DNA of 64,000 bases from an uncultured Ruminococcus sp. (GCA_904393835.1 CAJFNC010000008.1:62001-126000), one strand, 5' to 3'; counted from the stretch's first letter, positions 9,387 through 19,919 are shown. Program-made: numbers and translations. The notes: a model not told the origin generated them from the letters alone.

Positions 9387-10859
9387 ATGAAACTCTATGA
9401 TTTGGCAATTAATATAAAGTATGAAATAATTAACGCGGGCAATCCCGAGATTGAAGATATTATTTACGATTCACGCAAAGCAAAAAGGAATACCGTATTT
9501 GTCTGCCTAAAAGGCTACACCTCGGACGGACACAAGTTTGCAAAGTCGGCGGCGGAAAAGGGCGTATCTGCCCTTGTTATAAGCGACGACCTCAAATTTG
9601 ACGTCCCGAATAATATTGCCGTAATCAAGGTCGAAAATACCAGACTCGCTCTTGCGCTTATGAGCGCTGAGCTTTTCGAACACCCCGACAGAGAGTTAAA
9701 AACCGTGGCAATTACCGGCACAAAGGGAAAAACCACAACCACCGCCATGGTTGCCGAAATTTTTGAGCGCGCAGGAATTAAAACCGGCACTATCGGCACG
9801 CTCGGTGTTGTTTACGGCGGAAACACCTACAAAACCGACAACACCACGCCCGAATCCTATGAAATTCAAAAATCAATGAGAAATATTATAAACAACGGCT
9901 GCAAAGCAATGGTTATTGAAGCGTCGTCGCTGGGGCTCAAACACAACCGCCTTGCCGGAATTACTTTTGACGTCGGCGTGTTTACAAATTTTTCAGATGA
10001 CCATATCGGCGGAGCCGAGCACAAGGATTTAGCGGAATATCTATACTGCAAGAGTCTGCTGTTTCGCCAATGCAGGCACACGGCGGCAAATATTGACGAT
10101 AAAAACTGGGAGGAAATCACCCGTGACGCCAAGGGTAAAATTTTAAAATACGGTTTTTCTTCATCGGCGGATCTTGTAGCAAAAAACGAACATCTTTTGT
10201 CCGACAAGGGCTTTATCGGCGTTCACTTTGAAACGGATGGCATAAAAAAGCTGTCTCTTGACGTAGGTGTTCCGGGCAAGTTCAACGTTTACAACGCGCT
10301 TGCCGCAATAAGCGCCGTATCTTTCTTTGATATTCCCGACAACGCAATCGTAAGCGGACTTAAAGCAGCCAAGGTCAAGGGCAGAGTTGAGCCGGTAAAA
10401 GTACCGGGGCACTACACACTGCTTATCGACTACGCTCACAATGCGCTGTCAATGGAAAACGTGCTCACAACCCTGCGTCAGTACAATCCCCACAGGCTTA
10501 TCACTATGTTCGGCGCAGGCGGCAACAGACCGAAAGTACGCCGCTACGAAATGGGCGAAGTTTCGGGCAGACTTTCCGATCTTTCGGTTATCACCGAGGA
10601 CAACTCGCGTTTTGAGGACGTTATGGATATTATTGAAGACATTAAGGTTGGCATAAACAAAACCGGCGGAAAGTACGTTGTTGTACCCAACCGCAAAGAC
10701 GCCATTCGTTACTGTATGGAGATTGCGCAGGACGGCGACATAATCGTGCTCGCCGGCAAAGGGCACGAGGATTATCAGGAAATCAAGGGCGTTAAATATC
10801 ATATGGACGAACGAGAGCTTGTCGCCGACATTATTGCCGAGGGCATCAACAAAAAATAA
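9387..10859 (+). CDS. murE: UDP-N-acetylmuramyl-tripeptide synthetase
   Basis: DSRKAKRNTVFVCLKGYTSDGHKFA, ITGTKGKTTTTAMV, IDYAHNALSMENVL, LAGKGHEDYQ. Confidence 0.95.
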   Translation: MKLYDLAINIKYEIINAGNPEIEDIIYDSRKAKRNTVFVCLKGYTSDGHKFAKSAAEKGVSALVISDDLKFDVPNNIAVIKVENTRLALALMSAELFEHPDRELKTVAITGTKGKTTTTAMVAEIFERAGIKTGTIGTLGVVYGGNTYKTDNTTPESYEIQKSMRNIINNGCKAMVIEASSLGLKHNRLAGITFDVGVFTNFSDDHIGGAEHKDLAEYLYCKSLLFRQCRHTAANIDDKNWEEITRDAKGKILKYGFSSSADLVAKNEHLLSDKGFIGVHFETDGIKKLSLDVGVPGKFNVYNALAAISAVSFFDIPDNAIVSGLKAAKVKGRVEPVKVPGHYTLLIDYAHNALSMENVLTTLRQYNPHRLITMFGAGGNRPKVRRYEMGEVSGRLSDLSVITEDNSRFEDVMDIIEDIKVGINKTGGKYVVVPNRKDAIRYCMEIAQDGDIIVLAGKGHEDYQEIKGVKYHMDERELVADIIAEGINKK

Positions 10860-10880
10860 AATAATAAATATAAATGAAAA

Positions 10881-10908
10881 GAGCCTAAAACCGAATGAGT
10901 TTTGGCTC
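10881..10908. terminator. Bidirectional terminator between convergent genes
   Basis: GAGCCtAAAAC...GTTTTgGCTC flanked by A-tract and T-tract. Confidence 0.8.
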
Positions 10909-10922
10909 TTTTTAAGTTTAAA

Positions 10923-11471
10923 TTACTTAATGAATCTGCTTACAAAATTCCATTTGCCTATAACGGGCAGCTCCTTGTATTTGCCCTGAGCCGCATTTAC
11001 AATACCGATAATCATAAGCGCCAGAAAAACCAGAGCGCATATACCTAAAATTGCCGAAACAACCGATACAATCGGGTTTGGAGCGCTGTAAAAAAAGTAA
11101 TATACACGCGGTAACGCCGCATTCAAGATTGAAATGATAATCCATTGAGCGATTGTATATAACAAAGACAGCGCAAACAATGTCGCGCCCTGTCTTACGT
11201 GAAAACGCGCATAAGGTGAATTTTTTGCCGCAAACAGCGGAATGAGAAAAAGAATACCTATGTACGAAAGTACAGCCATCGCCTTGTTTTCTTTTATGTC
11301 GGCTTCGGGTGAAAGCGGCTGAACCGGCGCCGCATACTGCTGAGACTGCGCGGCCTGCTGCGCTGTGTTCTGTGTTGTATTTTGTGTTTGGTTATTTGCG
11401 GGTGTTCCGCACTGCATGCAAAAAGCTGCGTCGTCTGCAAGCTGTGCGCCGCATTTACTGCAAAATCCCAT
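10923..11471 (-). CDS. Zinc-ribbon membrane protein (DUF4870-like)
   Basis: N-terminal MGFCSKCGAQLADDAAFCMQCGTP zinc ribbon, C-terminal TM region with ARFHVRQGATLF. Confidence 0.8.
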   Translation of the reverse strand: MGFCSKCGAQLADDAAFCMQCGTPANNQTQNTTQNTAQQAAQSQQYAAPVQPLSPEADIKENKAMAVLSYIGILFLIPLFAAKNSPYARFHVRQGATLFALSLLYTIAQWIIISILNAALPRVYYFFYSAPNPIVSVVSAILGICALVFLALMIIGIVNAAQGKYKELPVIGKWNFVSRFIK

Positions 11472-11645
11472 TGTTCTGCTCCTTTAAATCAAATTGTGTT
11501 AAGCGTTTTACCGCATCAACAAGAAAATTATACATAAAAAGATATTTATTTGTCAATAATTTAAAGTAAAATTGGCATAAATCACAATTTTATTCTCATT
11601 CATAGACATAATATTATCATTAACCGTACAAATTCACTGTAAAAA

Positions 11646-11672
11646 CAGGCGGCAATTATAAATTGCCGCCTG
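11646..11672 (-). terminator. Perfect hairpin downstream of purL
   Basis: CAGGCGGCAATTataAATTGCCGCCTG. Confidence 0.75.
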
Positions 11673-11688
11673 CATATCATATTACAAA

Positions 11689-14600
11689 TTATTTAAAATA
11701 TTTTACGCCGCTTTCAAATATCTGCTGGTCTTTTGCAAACGGAACGTTTTTGTAAAGGTTCTCGCCCTTTCTTTCGCTGTGTCCCATTTTGCCGAGAACA
11801 CGTCCGTCGGGAGAAGTGATACCCTCAATTGCGCAAACCGAACCGTTGAGGTTGTATGTAATATCCTCGCCGGGATTGCCGTTGAGATCAACATACTGAG
11901 TGGCAATCTGACCGTTTTCGGCAAGCGCCTTAACGGTTTGGGCATCAGCCATAAATCTTCCCTCGCCGTGCGATACGGGAACAGCGAACACATCGCCTGC
12001 GTTTACATTCGCAAACCACGGGGATTTAACGGAAGTAACTCTTGTGTAAGCCATATGAGAAATATGTCTGCCGATAGTGTTGAAAGTAAGAGTCGGGTCG
12101 GTAGGCTTGAGCTCTCTGATTTCACCGTACGGAACAAGTCCGAGCTTAATAAGAGCCTGGAAACCGTTGCAGATACCCAGCATAAGGCCGTCGCGGTTTT
12201 TGAGCAGCTCGTTTACAGCCTCTGCAATTCTCGGATTGCGGAATGTAGTCGCGATAAACTTGCCTGAGCCGTCGGGTTCGTCGCCGCCCGAGAAACCGCC
12301 CGGGAGCATAATCATCTGCGAATGCTTGATTATTTGTTCCATCCTGTCGATAGTCTCTTCAATATCCGAGGACTTGAGATTCTTGACGATAAGCATTTCC
12401 ACTTCTGCTCCCGCCTTTTCAAAAGCTCTCGCGGTATCAACCTCACAGTTTGTACCGGGGAATACGGGGATAAACACCTTAGGCTTTGCTGCTTTTATTG
12501 CAGGTGCTTTTGTATTTCTTTCTGTATATAATTTTGCATCAACATCAATTTTCGGGCATTCTGCTTTTGTCGGGAATACCTTTTCAAGCGGAGCGCACCA
12601 TTTTTCAAGGATTTCATTGAGCGCCACGCTCTTTTCGCCCGATGTAATTTTTCCGTCATCGGTAATCACACCTAAGTCATAGCTTAATACGCTGTCGTCA
12701 AGCTCAGCGCCGTCGGCGAGCTCAATTACGAGTGAACCCGAAAGCGGAGCAAACAGCTCGTCGTTTGTAAGGACTTTTGCAAATTTAAATCCGTAGCCGT
12801 TGCCGAAACAAGCCTTGCACACGCTTGCAGCCGCGCCGCCCTCTTTTACAACAGAGGCTGAGAGCACCTTGCCCTCGTCGCAGAGCGCGTAAACAGCCTT
12901 ATACATCTCGATAAGCTTGTCCCAATCTGGCATTAATGCAGCCTTGTTTTCGGGAACGGGAACATAAATTACCTTTGAACCTGCATTTTTAAATTCTGTT
13001 GAAATTGTCTTTGAAGCCTTTGTCATTGCAACTGCAAAGCTTACAAGTGTGGGCGGTACGTCTATATCTTCAAATGAGCCCGACATACTGTCCTTGCCGC
13101 CGATTGACGGGATTCCGAGCTTAAGCTGAGCTTCCATTGCACCCAAAAGCGCTGCCGCGGGCTTGCCCCAACGTGACGGAACATCTCTTAATCTCTCAAA
13201 ATATTCCTGGAAAGTCAGTCGTGCCGTGAGCGGATTTGCACCGACTGCAAGCAGCTTTGAAAGCGACTCTACTACTGCGTATGCAGAGCCATGGAACGGG
13301 CTCCAGCGTGATATACCGGGAATAAAGCCGTAGCTCATTGCGGTTGCGTCGTCCGTTTCGCCCTTTTCAAGCGGAATTTTTGCCGCCATAGCTTCCTGGG
13401 GAGTTAGCTGGTTTTTGCCGCCGAACGGCATAATTACCGTTGCCGCGCCGATTGACGAGTCAAATCTTTCGGCAAGTCCAATCTGAGAACAAACCTCAAG
13501 TCTGCCCATATTTTCAACAACCGCCTTTTCAAACGGCATATCCTTTATACTGTCTGGACATTTTTCACGGTAGCAGTCCTCAACCTTGGGAGCTTCTATG
13601 TAAGCGCCGGCAACCTGAGTTACACCGTTTGTATTCAAAAATTCACGGCTGAGGTCAACAATTTTGTCGCCTCTCCAGTTCATTGTGAGGCGCGGCGATT
13701 CCGTTACCACCGCAACGGCGGTAGCTTCGAGGTTTTCTTTTTCTGCCTCTTTAATGAATGTATCTACATCGTTTTTATCGAGAACGACAGCCATTCTCTC
13801 CTGACTTTCGGAGATAGCAAGCTCTGTTCCGTCAAGACCGTCGTATTTCTTTGTCACCCTGTCGAGGTCAACTGTAAGACCGTCTGCAAGTTCACCGATT
13901 GCTACGCAAACGCCTCCCGCGCCAAAGTCGTTACATCTCTTAATAAGCTTTGCGACTTTCGGATTTCTGAACAAGCGCTGAATCTTGCGCTCTGTAGGCG
14001 GGTTACCCTTTTGAACCTCCGCACCGCAGGTTTCAATTGAGCTTTCGGTGTGTGCCTTTGACGAACCCGTTGCGCCGCCGCAGCCGTCACGTCCCGTTCT
14101 GCCGCCGAGTAGTACGATTACATCGTCCGGAAGCGGAGTTTCACGGATTACGTTTTCCTTGGGAGAAGCGCCGATTACGGCGCCGATTTCCATTCTCTTT
14201 GCAACGTAACCTTTGTCGTAAAGCTCAGTAACCTGACCTGTTGCCAGACCGATTTGGTTGCCGTATGAGCTGTAGCCCTGAGCCGCTCCCGTTGTGATTT
14301 TTCTTGACGGAAGCTTGCCGTGCATAGTGTCCTTAAACGCAACTGTCGGGTCACCCGAACCCGTTACACGCATTGCCTGATATACATATGAACGACCTGA
14401 AAGAGGGTCGCGAATCGCGCCGCCCAGGCAGGTTGCCGCGCCGCCGAAAGGTTCAATTTCGGTTGGGTGGTTGTGGGTTTCGTTTTTAAACTGAACAAGC
14501 CACTGCTCTGTTTTGCCGTCAATTGTAACGGGCACCTGAATTGAGCAGGCGTTGATTTCTTCACTTTCATCCAGGTCGGGAATAAGTCCCTTTTTCTTGA

Positions 14601-15456
14601 GCGACTTCATACCGATGAGCGCCATATCCATAAGAGAAACAATTCTATTTGTATCTTTGCCGTACACCTCGTCGCGTGTGTCGTAGTACTCCTGCAAAGC
14701 CTCTTCGATTACGCTGCCGAGAGCCGCTTTTTCAACCTCAATTTTATTGAGGTGAGTAAGGAAAGTTGTGTGACGGCAGTGATCCGACCAATATGTATCA
14801 ATAACTCTGAGCTCTGTAACGCTGGGATCACGGTGCTCTGTATCACGGAAATAATCACGGCAGAACTTGAGGTCGTCAAGCGTCATGGCAAAACCCATTG
14901 AACCGTAGTACTCATTCATCTGACTGTCGTCAAATGAAATAAATCCATCAACACGCTTTACATTCTCGGGAACGGGAATTTCCATATCAAGTGTTTCGGG
15001 CTTTTCAAGCGAAGCTAAACGGCTCTCAACGGGGTTGATAAGGTAATCTTCAACCTTTTTTAACTCATCGTCGGTAATATCGCCCTTGAGCGCAATTACT
15101 CTTGCGGTAAGCACCTTACATCTTTCACCCTGAGTTAAAAGCTGAATACACTGCTCGGCAGAGTCGCCTCTCTGGTCGTACTGACCGGGAAGATACTCCA
15201 TTGCAAAAACTTTCCAGCCGTCGTCAACCGGCAAAGTTTCCTCATAAATTACATCGGCGTTGGGTTCTGAAAGCACAATGCCCTTAGCCTTGTCGTACTC
15301 TTCCTTTGTAAGTCCCTCAATATCGTATCTGACGATATATCTCAGGTCTGTAACTGATTTCATACCGAGATTATGGCGGATATCCCACAAGGTTTCCTTG
15401 GCAAGGACATTAAAGCCGTCTCTTTTTTCAACAAAAATTCTGATTACGTCTGACAT
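11689..15456 (-). CDS. purL: Phosphoribosylformylglycinamidine synthase, single-chain form
   Basis: 1255 aa; FKNETHNHPTEIEPFGGAATCLGGAIRDPLSGRS; C-terminal glutaminase FPGTNCEVDTARAFEKAGA, GICNGFQALIKLGL. Confidence 0.95.
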   Translation of the reverse strand: MSDVIRIFVEKRDGFNVLAKETLWDIRHNLGMKSVTDLRYIVRYDIEGLTKEEYDKAKGIVLSEPNADVIYEETLPVDDGWKVFAMEYLPGQYDQRGDSAEQCIQLLTQGERCKVLTARVIALKGDITDDELKKVEDYLINPVESRLASLEKPETLDMEIPVPENVKRVDGFISFDDSQMNEYYGSMGFAMTLDDLKFCRDYFRDTEHRDPSVTELRVIDTYWSDHCRHTTFLTHLNKIEVEKAALGSVIEEALQEYYDTRDEVYGKDTNRIVSLMDMALIGMKSLKKKGLIPDLDESEEINACSIQVPVTIDGKTEQWLVQFKNETHNHPTEIEPFGGAATCLGGAIRDPLSGRSYVYQAMRVTGSGDPTVAFKDTMHGKLPSRKITTGAAQGYSSYGNQIGLATGQVTELYDKGYVAKRMEIGAVIGASPKENVIRETPLPDDVIVLLGGRTGRDGCGGATGSSKAHTESSIETCGAEVQKGNPPTERKIQRLFRNPKVAKLIKRCNDFGAGGVCVAIGELADGLTVDLDRVTKKYDGLDGTELAISESQERMAVVLDKNDVDTFIKEAEKENLEATAVAVVTESPRLTMNWRGDKIVDLSREFLNTNGVTQVAGAYIEAPKVEDCYREKCPDSIKDMPFEKAVVENMGRLEVCSQIGLAERFDSSIGAATVIMPFGGKNQLTPQEAMAAKIPLEKGETDDATAMSYGFIPGISRWSPFHGSAYAVVESLSKLLAVGANPLTARLTFQEYFERLRDVPSRWGKPAAALLGAMEAQLKLGIPSIGGKDSMSGSFEDIDVPPTLVSFAVAMTKASKTISTEFKNAGSKVIYVPVPENKAALMPDWDKLIEMYKAVYALCDEGKVLSASVVKEGGAAASVCKACFGNGYGFKFAKVLTNDELFAPLSGSLVIELADGAELDDSVLSYDLGVITDDGKITSGEKSVALNEILEKWCAPLEKVFPTKAECPKIDVDAKLYTERNTKAPAIKAAKPKVFIPVFPGTNCEVDTARAFEKAGAEVEMLIVKNLKSSDIEETIDRMEQIIKHSQMIMLPGGFSGGDEPDGSGKFIATTFRNPRIAEAVNELLKNRDGLMLGICNGFQALIKLGLVPYGEIRELKPTDPTLTFNTIGRHISHMAYTRVTSVKSPWFANVNAGDVFAVPVSHGEGRFMADAQTVKALAENGQIATQYVDLNGNPGEDITYNLNGSVCAIEGITSPDGRVLGKMGHSERKGENLYKNVPFAKDQQIFESGVKYFK

Positions 15457-15628
15457 AAATCTTCTGCCTCCCGTGCAATGGAAATTTATGAATTTATGGC
15501 AATGCAGGTGTTTTTCAGCGTCTGCACCGCTGTATTTGCTATATTCTTTAATATAATATCATAATCGGACGTTTTTTTATTTCATTTAAGGCATTAAAAC
15601 CAAACACCTTTAATTTTTGGAGCAAAAC

Positions 15629-15659
15629 AAAAGGCGGCCATTAACTGTGACCGCCTTTA
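15629..15659 (-). terminator. Terminator downstream of nfnB/gltA-like gene
   Basis: AAAGGCGG...CCGCCTTT hairpin with T-rich 3' side on minus. Confidence 0.75.
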
Positions 15660-15663
15660 TAAA

Positions 15664-17058
15664 TTATTTATTTTTATTTTGAATGTATTCGTCAATTGCC
15701 GCTGCGGCAGTTTTGCCTGCGCCCATTGCCAGAATAACCGTAGCTGCGCCTGTAACGGCGTCGCCGCCTGCATATACGCCCTCACGTGAAGTAAGACCGT
15801 TTTCGTCGGCTATAATGCCGCCCCACTTCTGGGTTTCAAGACCCTTTGTGGTGGACTTGATAAGCGGGTTGGGCGAAGTACCGATAGCAATAATTACCGC
15901 ATCGAGGTCGATTGTAAACTCGCTGCCCTCAACGGGAACGGGTCTGCGTCTGCCGCTGTCGTCGGGCTCGCCGAGTTCCATTCTGATGCACTTCATACCC
16001 GTTACAAATTCGTCCTCGTTGCCGAGAATTTCAACAGGGTTGTTGAGCAGCTTAAAGATAATGCCCTCTTCCTTTGCGTGCTCAACTTCTTCTCTACGTG
16101 CGGGAAGCTCTTCTTCACTTCTTCTGTAAACTATGTAAACCTCATCGGCGCCGAGACGTTTTGCGCAGCGTGCGGCGTCCATTGCAACGTTGCCGCCGCC
16201 TACAACCGCAACCCTTTTAGCGTGCATAATAGGTGTGTCGGCATCGTCTTTGTACGCCTTCATAAGGTTTGTTCTTGTAAGAAATTCGTTAGCCGAGTAA
16301 ACACCGCAGAGGTTTTCGCCCGGAATATTCATAAATCTTGGCAAACCTGCGCCGGAACCGATAAATACCGATTCAAAGCCGTAGTCGTCCATAAGCTCGT
16401 CAATCGACAAAACTCTGCCGATAACCATATTTGTTTCAACCTTAACACCCAATTCCTTGAGGGTGTCAACCTCTTTCTGAACGATAGATTTCGGAAGCCT
16501 GAATTCGGGGATACCGTAAACAAGCACACCGCCTGCGAGGTGGAGCGCCTCAAATACGGTAACGTCGTAACCCTTCTTTGCAAGGTCGCCCGCACACGTA
16601 AGACCTGCAGGACCAGAACCGATAACGGCAACCTTGTGGCCGTTTGGCTCAGGCTTTTTAACTGTTACGTTTTCCTGAGCATTGTGCCAGTCGGCAACAA
16701 AACGCTCAAGTCTGCCGATACCAACAGGCTCGGTTTTAATACCTCTTACACACTTTGACTCGCACTGAGTTTCCTGAGGACAAACACGTCCGCAAACTGC
16801 AGGAAGCGAGCTTGACTCGGATATTACGTCATAAGCCGCACCGAAGTCGCCCTCGGCAACGTGCTTGATAAAATCGGGGATTTCAATGTGAACGGGACAA
16901 CCCGAAACACAGGGCTTTGTTTTGCAGTGCAGGCATCTTTGAGCCTCTTCCACCGCAACTTCTTCGGTGTAGCCTGTTGCTACTTCGAGAAAGTTTTTAT
17001 TTCTCACGTCGGGCGCCTGTGACGGCATTGGCGCTTTTTTAGGTGACATATTAGGCAT
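15664..17058 (-). CDS. NADPH-dependent glutamate synthase small-chain family / NfnB-like flavoprotein
   Basis: Cys-rich N-terminus CLHCKTKPCVSGCPVHIEIPDF, CGRVCPQETQCESKC, GSGPAGLTCAGDL, AVVGGGNVAMDAARCAKRLGA. Internal ATG at 17058 preferred over track start 17115 because AGGAGG lies just upstream of it. Confidence 0.9.
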   Translation of the reverse strand: MPNMSPKKAPMPSQAPDVRNKNFLEVATGYTEEVAVEEAQRCLHCKTKPCVSGCPVHIEIPDFIKHVAEGDFGAAYDVISESSSLPAVCGRVCPQETQCESKCVRGIKTEPVGIGRLERFVADWHNAQENVTVKKPEPNGHKVAVIGSGPAGLTCAGDLAKKGYDVTVFEALHLAGGVLVYGIPEFRLPKSIVQKEVDTLKELGVKVETNMVIGRVLSIDELMDDYGFESVFIGSGAGLPRFMNIPGENLCGVYSANEFLTRTNLMKAYKDDADTPIMHAKRVAVVGGGNVAMDAARCAKRLGADEVYIVYRRSEEELPARREEVEHAKEEGIIFKLLNNPVEILGNEDEFVTGMKCIRMELGEPDDSGRRRPVPVEGSEFTIDLDAVIIAIGTSPNPLIKSTTKGLETQKWGGIIADENGLTSREGVYAGGDAVTGAATVILAMGAGKTAAAAIDEYIQNKNK

Positions 17059-17059
17059 A

Positions 17060-17902
17060 TCACTCAACCTCCTTTTTGAAAAGATTGCAGGTTTTCTCGT
17101 AAGCGTGTCGCTCAAAAGGCTTATACATTGCGCCGCGCTTCATAGCCTCGTCAAAGTCAACCTTGAATCCGTCAAAATCGGGACCGTCAACGCAGGCAAA
17201 CTTTGTCTTGCCGTCAACAGTCAGACGACAGCCGCCGCACATACCGGTACCGTCAATCATAATCGGGTTCATAGAAACTGTTGTGGGAATATTGTGCGGT
17301 TTTGTGGTTTTTACCACAAATTTCATCATAATAAGCGGACCGATTGCAATAACCATATCGTACTTTTCGCCGCTTTCAATAAGCTTTTCAAGGGGAGCGG
17401 TAACAACGCCCTTTTCGCCGTAGGAACCGTCGTCGGTCATCATTATAAACTTGTCGGAGCAAGCCTTAAATTCGTCCTCGAGGATAACAAGATCCTTATT
17501 TCTGAAACCGACAATCGAGTGAACTTCACAGCCAAGCTCGTGGAGCTTTTCCGCTACGGGGAGTGCAATTGCGCAGCCTACGCCGCCGCCGACAATGCAG
17601 ACCTTTTTAAGTCCGTCGGTTTCGGTGGGTCTGCCGAGAGGTCCTACAAAGTCGTAAATGCAGTCGCCCTCATTTAAATGATTGAGCTTTTCGGTAGTAG
17701 CGCCTACAATTTGGAAAATTATTCTTACCGTTCCCTTTTCACGGTCATAACCCGCTACGGTCAGCGGAATTCTTTCGCCGTCTTCATCAACTCTTAATAT
17801 GATAAATTGACCCGGCTCTGCTTTTTTGGCGATAAGCGGAGCGTCAACTTCCATCAATGTAACAGTCGGGTTAAGAGATTGTTTCTTAACTATTTTGTAC
17901 AT
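17060..17902 (-). CDS. Sulfide/dihydroorotate dehydrogenase-like FAD/NAD-binding subunit (NfnA-like)
   Basis: RIPLTVAGYDREKGTVRIIFQIVGATTEKL, GGGVGCAIALPVAEKLH, C-terminal CGGCRLTVDGKTKFACVDGPDFDG. Confidence 0.9.
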   Translation of the reverse strand: MYKIVKKQSLNPTVTLMEVDAPLIAKKAEPGQFIILRVDEDGERIPLTVAGYDREKGTVRIIFQIVGATTEKLNHLNEGDCIYDFVGPLGRPTETDGLKKVCIVGGGVGCAIALPVAEKLHELGCEVHSIVGFRNKDLVILEDEFKACSDKFIMMTDDGSYGEKGVVTAPLEKLIESGEKYDMVIAIGPLIMMKFVVKTTKPHNIPTTVSMNPIMIDGTGMCGGCRLTVDGKTKFACVDGPDFDGFKVDFDEAMKRGAMYKPFERHAYEKTCNLFKKEVE

Positions 17903-18168
17903 TTTTATTACCCTTTCATAAGTTAGTATAAAACAAAAAGCCCTTTACTTCTCGTTTACTTATAAAGTTTAACACAAATTTTTTCCGTTTTCAAGACATT
18001 TTTTATATTGTTTTAAATAAAAGCACAACTTTGTTTCAGCATTATGATTTTCTTAAAATATGCGGTTTTAAAAGCCTGCAATTTTATGTAAACCGTTATT
18101 GCTTTAAACAATAAGATAGTCATTAAAGGTAAATCATAGTAAATTTATAGGAATTTTATGAAAAAGCA

Positions 18169-18197
18169 TTGAATCCTTTGTTTTTGTGTGCTATATT
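18169..18197 (+). promoter_or_regulatory. Putative promoter of ldh
   Basis: TTGAAT-17 nt-TATATT. Confidence 0.5.
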
Positions 18198-18298
18198 TAA
18201 GAAGAGGACAAGGCTAATCAATCCAAATTAAAACAAACGGTATATTTTAACAGAAAGCACAAAAAATAAAGCAGTATTATACGAAAGGAAGGATTACT

Positions 18299-19255
18299 AT
18301 GGCTGAAAATAAAAAGAAAATTGTTCTAATAGGTACGGGCATGGTAGGAATGAGCTTTGCCTACGCCGCTTTAAATCAAAGTCTTTGCGACGAGCTTGTC
18401 CTCATTGATTTAAACGAACAGCGTGCGCACGGCGAAGCTATGGACTTAAACCACGGGCTTGCTTTTTCTAATTCAAGTATGAAGATAAGCTGCGGAACAT
18501 ATCAAGACTGCGGAGACGCCGACATCGTGGTAATTTGCGCGGGCGTTAACCAAAAACCCGGCGAAAGCAGACTTGAGCTTTTGCAGAGAAACGAAAAGGT
18601 GTTTGCCTCCATTGTGCCTAATGTGGTACAGAACGGCTTTGACGGAATTTTCCTTGTTGCCACAAACCCCGTTGACATTATGACCCGAATAACATATGAA
18701 TTATCGGGATTTAACGCAAACAAGGTAATCGGCACGGGTACAACGCTCGACACGGCAAGACTTCGCTACCTGCTGGGCGAATATTTTGAAGTCAATCCCA
18801 GAAATATTCACGCCTATGTAATCGGCGAACACGGCGACAGCGAATTTGTGCCGTGGAGTCAGGTGCTTTTGGCGGTAAAACCGATTAAGGATGTTTTAAA
18901 GGATAATCCGCAGACCTATTGTATGGAGGAGCTTGACAAAATCAGTTGTGAGGTTCGCAACGCTGCTCAGGAAATTATTGCCGCAAAGGGCGCGACTTAC
19001 TACGGAATCGGAATGGCGATCGTGCGGATTGCCAGAGCAATTTTGTCTGACGAAGACACCGTACTCACCGTATCTACAAGACTCAGGGGCGAATACAGCG
19101 GCAAAAAAGACGTGTTCATCGGCAACCCCGCAATCATAAACGCGGGCGGCGCAAAGCGTTTGCTGGAGCTTAAGCTTACAGACGAAGAGCTTGAAAAGCT
19201 TGACAACTGCTGCAACATTTTAAATGAAAATTTCAACAGCCTTTCGCTTGAATAA
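18299..19255 (+). CDS. ldh: L-lactate dehydrogenase
   Basis: VLIGTGMVGMSFAYA, NPVDIMTRITYELSGF, VIGEHGDSEFVPWS. Confidence 0.95.
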   Translation: MAENKKKIVLIGTGMVGMSFAYAALNQSLCDELVLIDLNEQRAHGEAMDLNHGLAFSNSSMKISCGTYQDCGDADIVVICAGVNQKPGESRLELLQRNEKVFASIVPNVVQNGFDGIFLVATNPVDIMTRITYELSGFNANKVIGTGTTLDTARLRYLLGEYFEVNPRNIHAYVIGEHGDSEFVPWSQVLLAVKPIKDVLKDNPQTYCMEELDKISCEVRNAAQEIIAAKGATYYGIGMAIVRIARAILSDEDTVLTVSTRLRGEYSGKKDVFIGNPAIINAGGAKRLLELKLTDEELEKLDNCCNILNENFNSLSLE

Positions 19256-19273
19256 GCATTACAAAAGCATAAC

Positions 19274-19303
19274 TTAAGGGTGCGAACAAACCGTCCGCGC
19301 CCT
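19274..19303 (+). terminator. Terminator downstream of ldh
   Basis: AAGGGTGCG...CGCGCCCTT hairpin then TTATTTGCATTTT. Confidence 0.65.
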
Positions 19304-19437
19304 TATTTGCATTTTGCACAAAAATATTTTTGCAGACAAAACAGTATTCAAAACACTCTTTGCCGATAAGTGTGTCAGTTGCGTTTGCGAGAATCTTTTG
19401 ATATAATTTAGCTGACAAAATGAATGTTGGTGATAAT

Positions 19438-19680
19438 ATGGCTTTAGTTAAACGACTTGATTTACACGGTCAAACTATTGACAGCGCAAGGCGGCTTTTG
19501 ACCGTTACTCTGCGTACCCTGCCGAAAGACGTGGAAGAGCTTGTGATAATTCACGGCTACCACGGCGGAACGGCTATTGCCGATATGGTGCGCAGTTACA
19601 GAAACTCTAAAATAGAACGTAAAATTTTGAGTATGAATAACGGCGAAACTATTTTTGTGATTAAACAAAACAGAGATTAA
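19438..19680 (+). CDS. Smr-domain protein
   Basis: LDLHGQTIDSARRLL, VIIHGYHGGTAIADMVRSY; ATG at 19438 preferred over 19420. Confidence 0.85.
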   Translation: MALVKRLDLHGQTIDSARRLLTVTLRTLPKDVEELVIIHGYHGGTAIADMVRSYRNSKIERKILSMNNGETIFVIKQNRD

Positions 19681-19919
19681 TCACGGCTTATCTGCTTTGG
19701 TAAAATACATTTACAATTATGCACCCGTCTGCTTTTAAAAAGCTCAAATTGCAAGGCTTTATTACGGATTTTTTAAACAAAAAATGTGTTTATCACGAAT
19801 GGCGGTCAGTCAAGCAGTTTTTTACCTGCGTTGTACTCGGTTTTTCTGTGACAAAATGCTTGAATATCTTAATTATTAAATTACCATTGACTAACCGGCG
19901 TTTGCGTGATATACTTTGC

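Noticed and set aside
12077-12682. 201-aa plus-strand ORF inside purL
   Set aside because: Antisense shadow of purL.
15457-15600. Purine riboswitch upstream of purL
   Set aside because: No purine aptamer core or convincing three-way junction seen in the leader.
16078-17677. Long plus-strand ORFs (16078-16758, 17105-17677)
   Set aside because: Antisense to NfnB/NfnA-like genes, no RBS or domain evidence.
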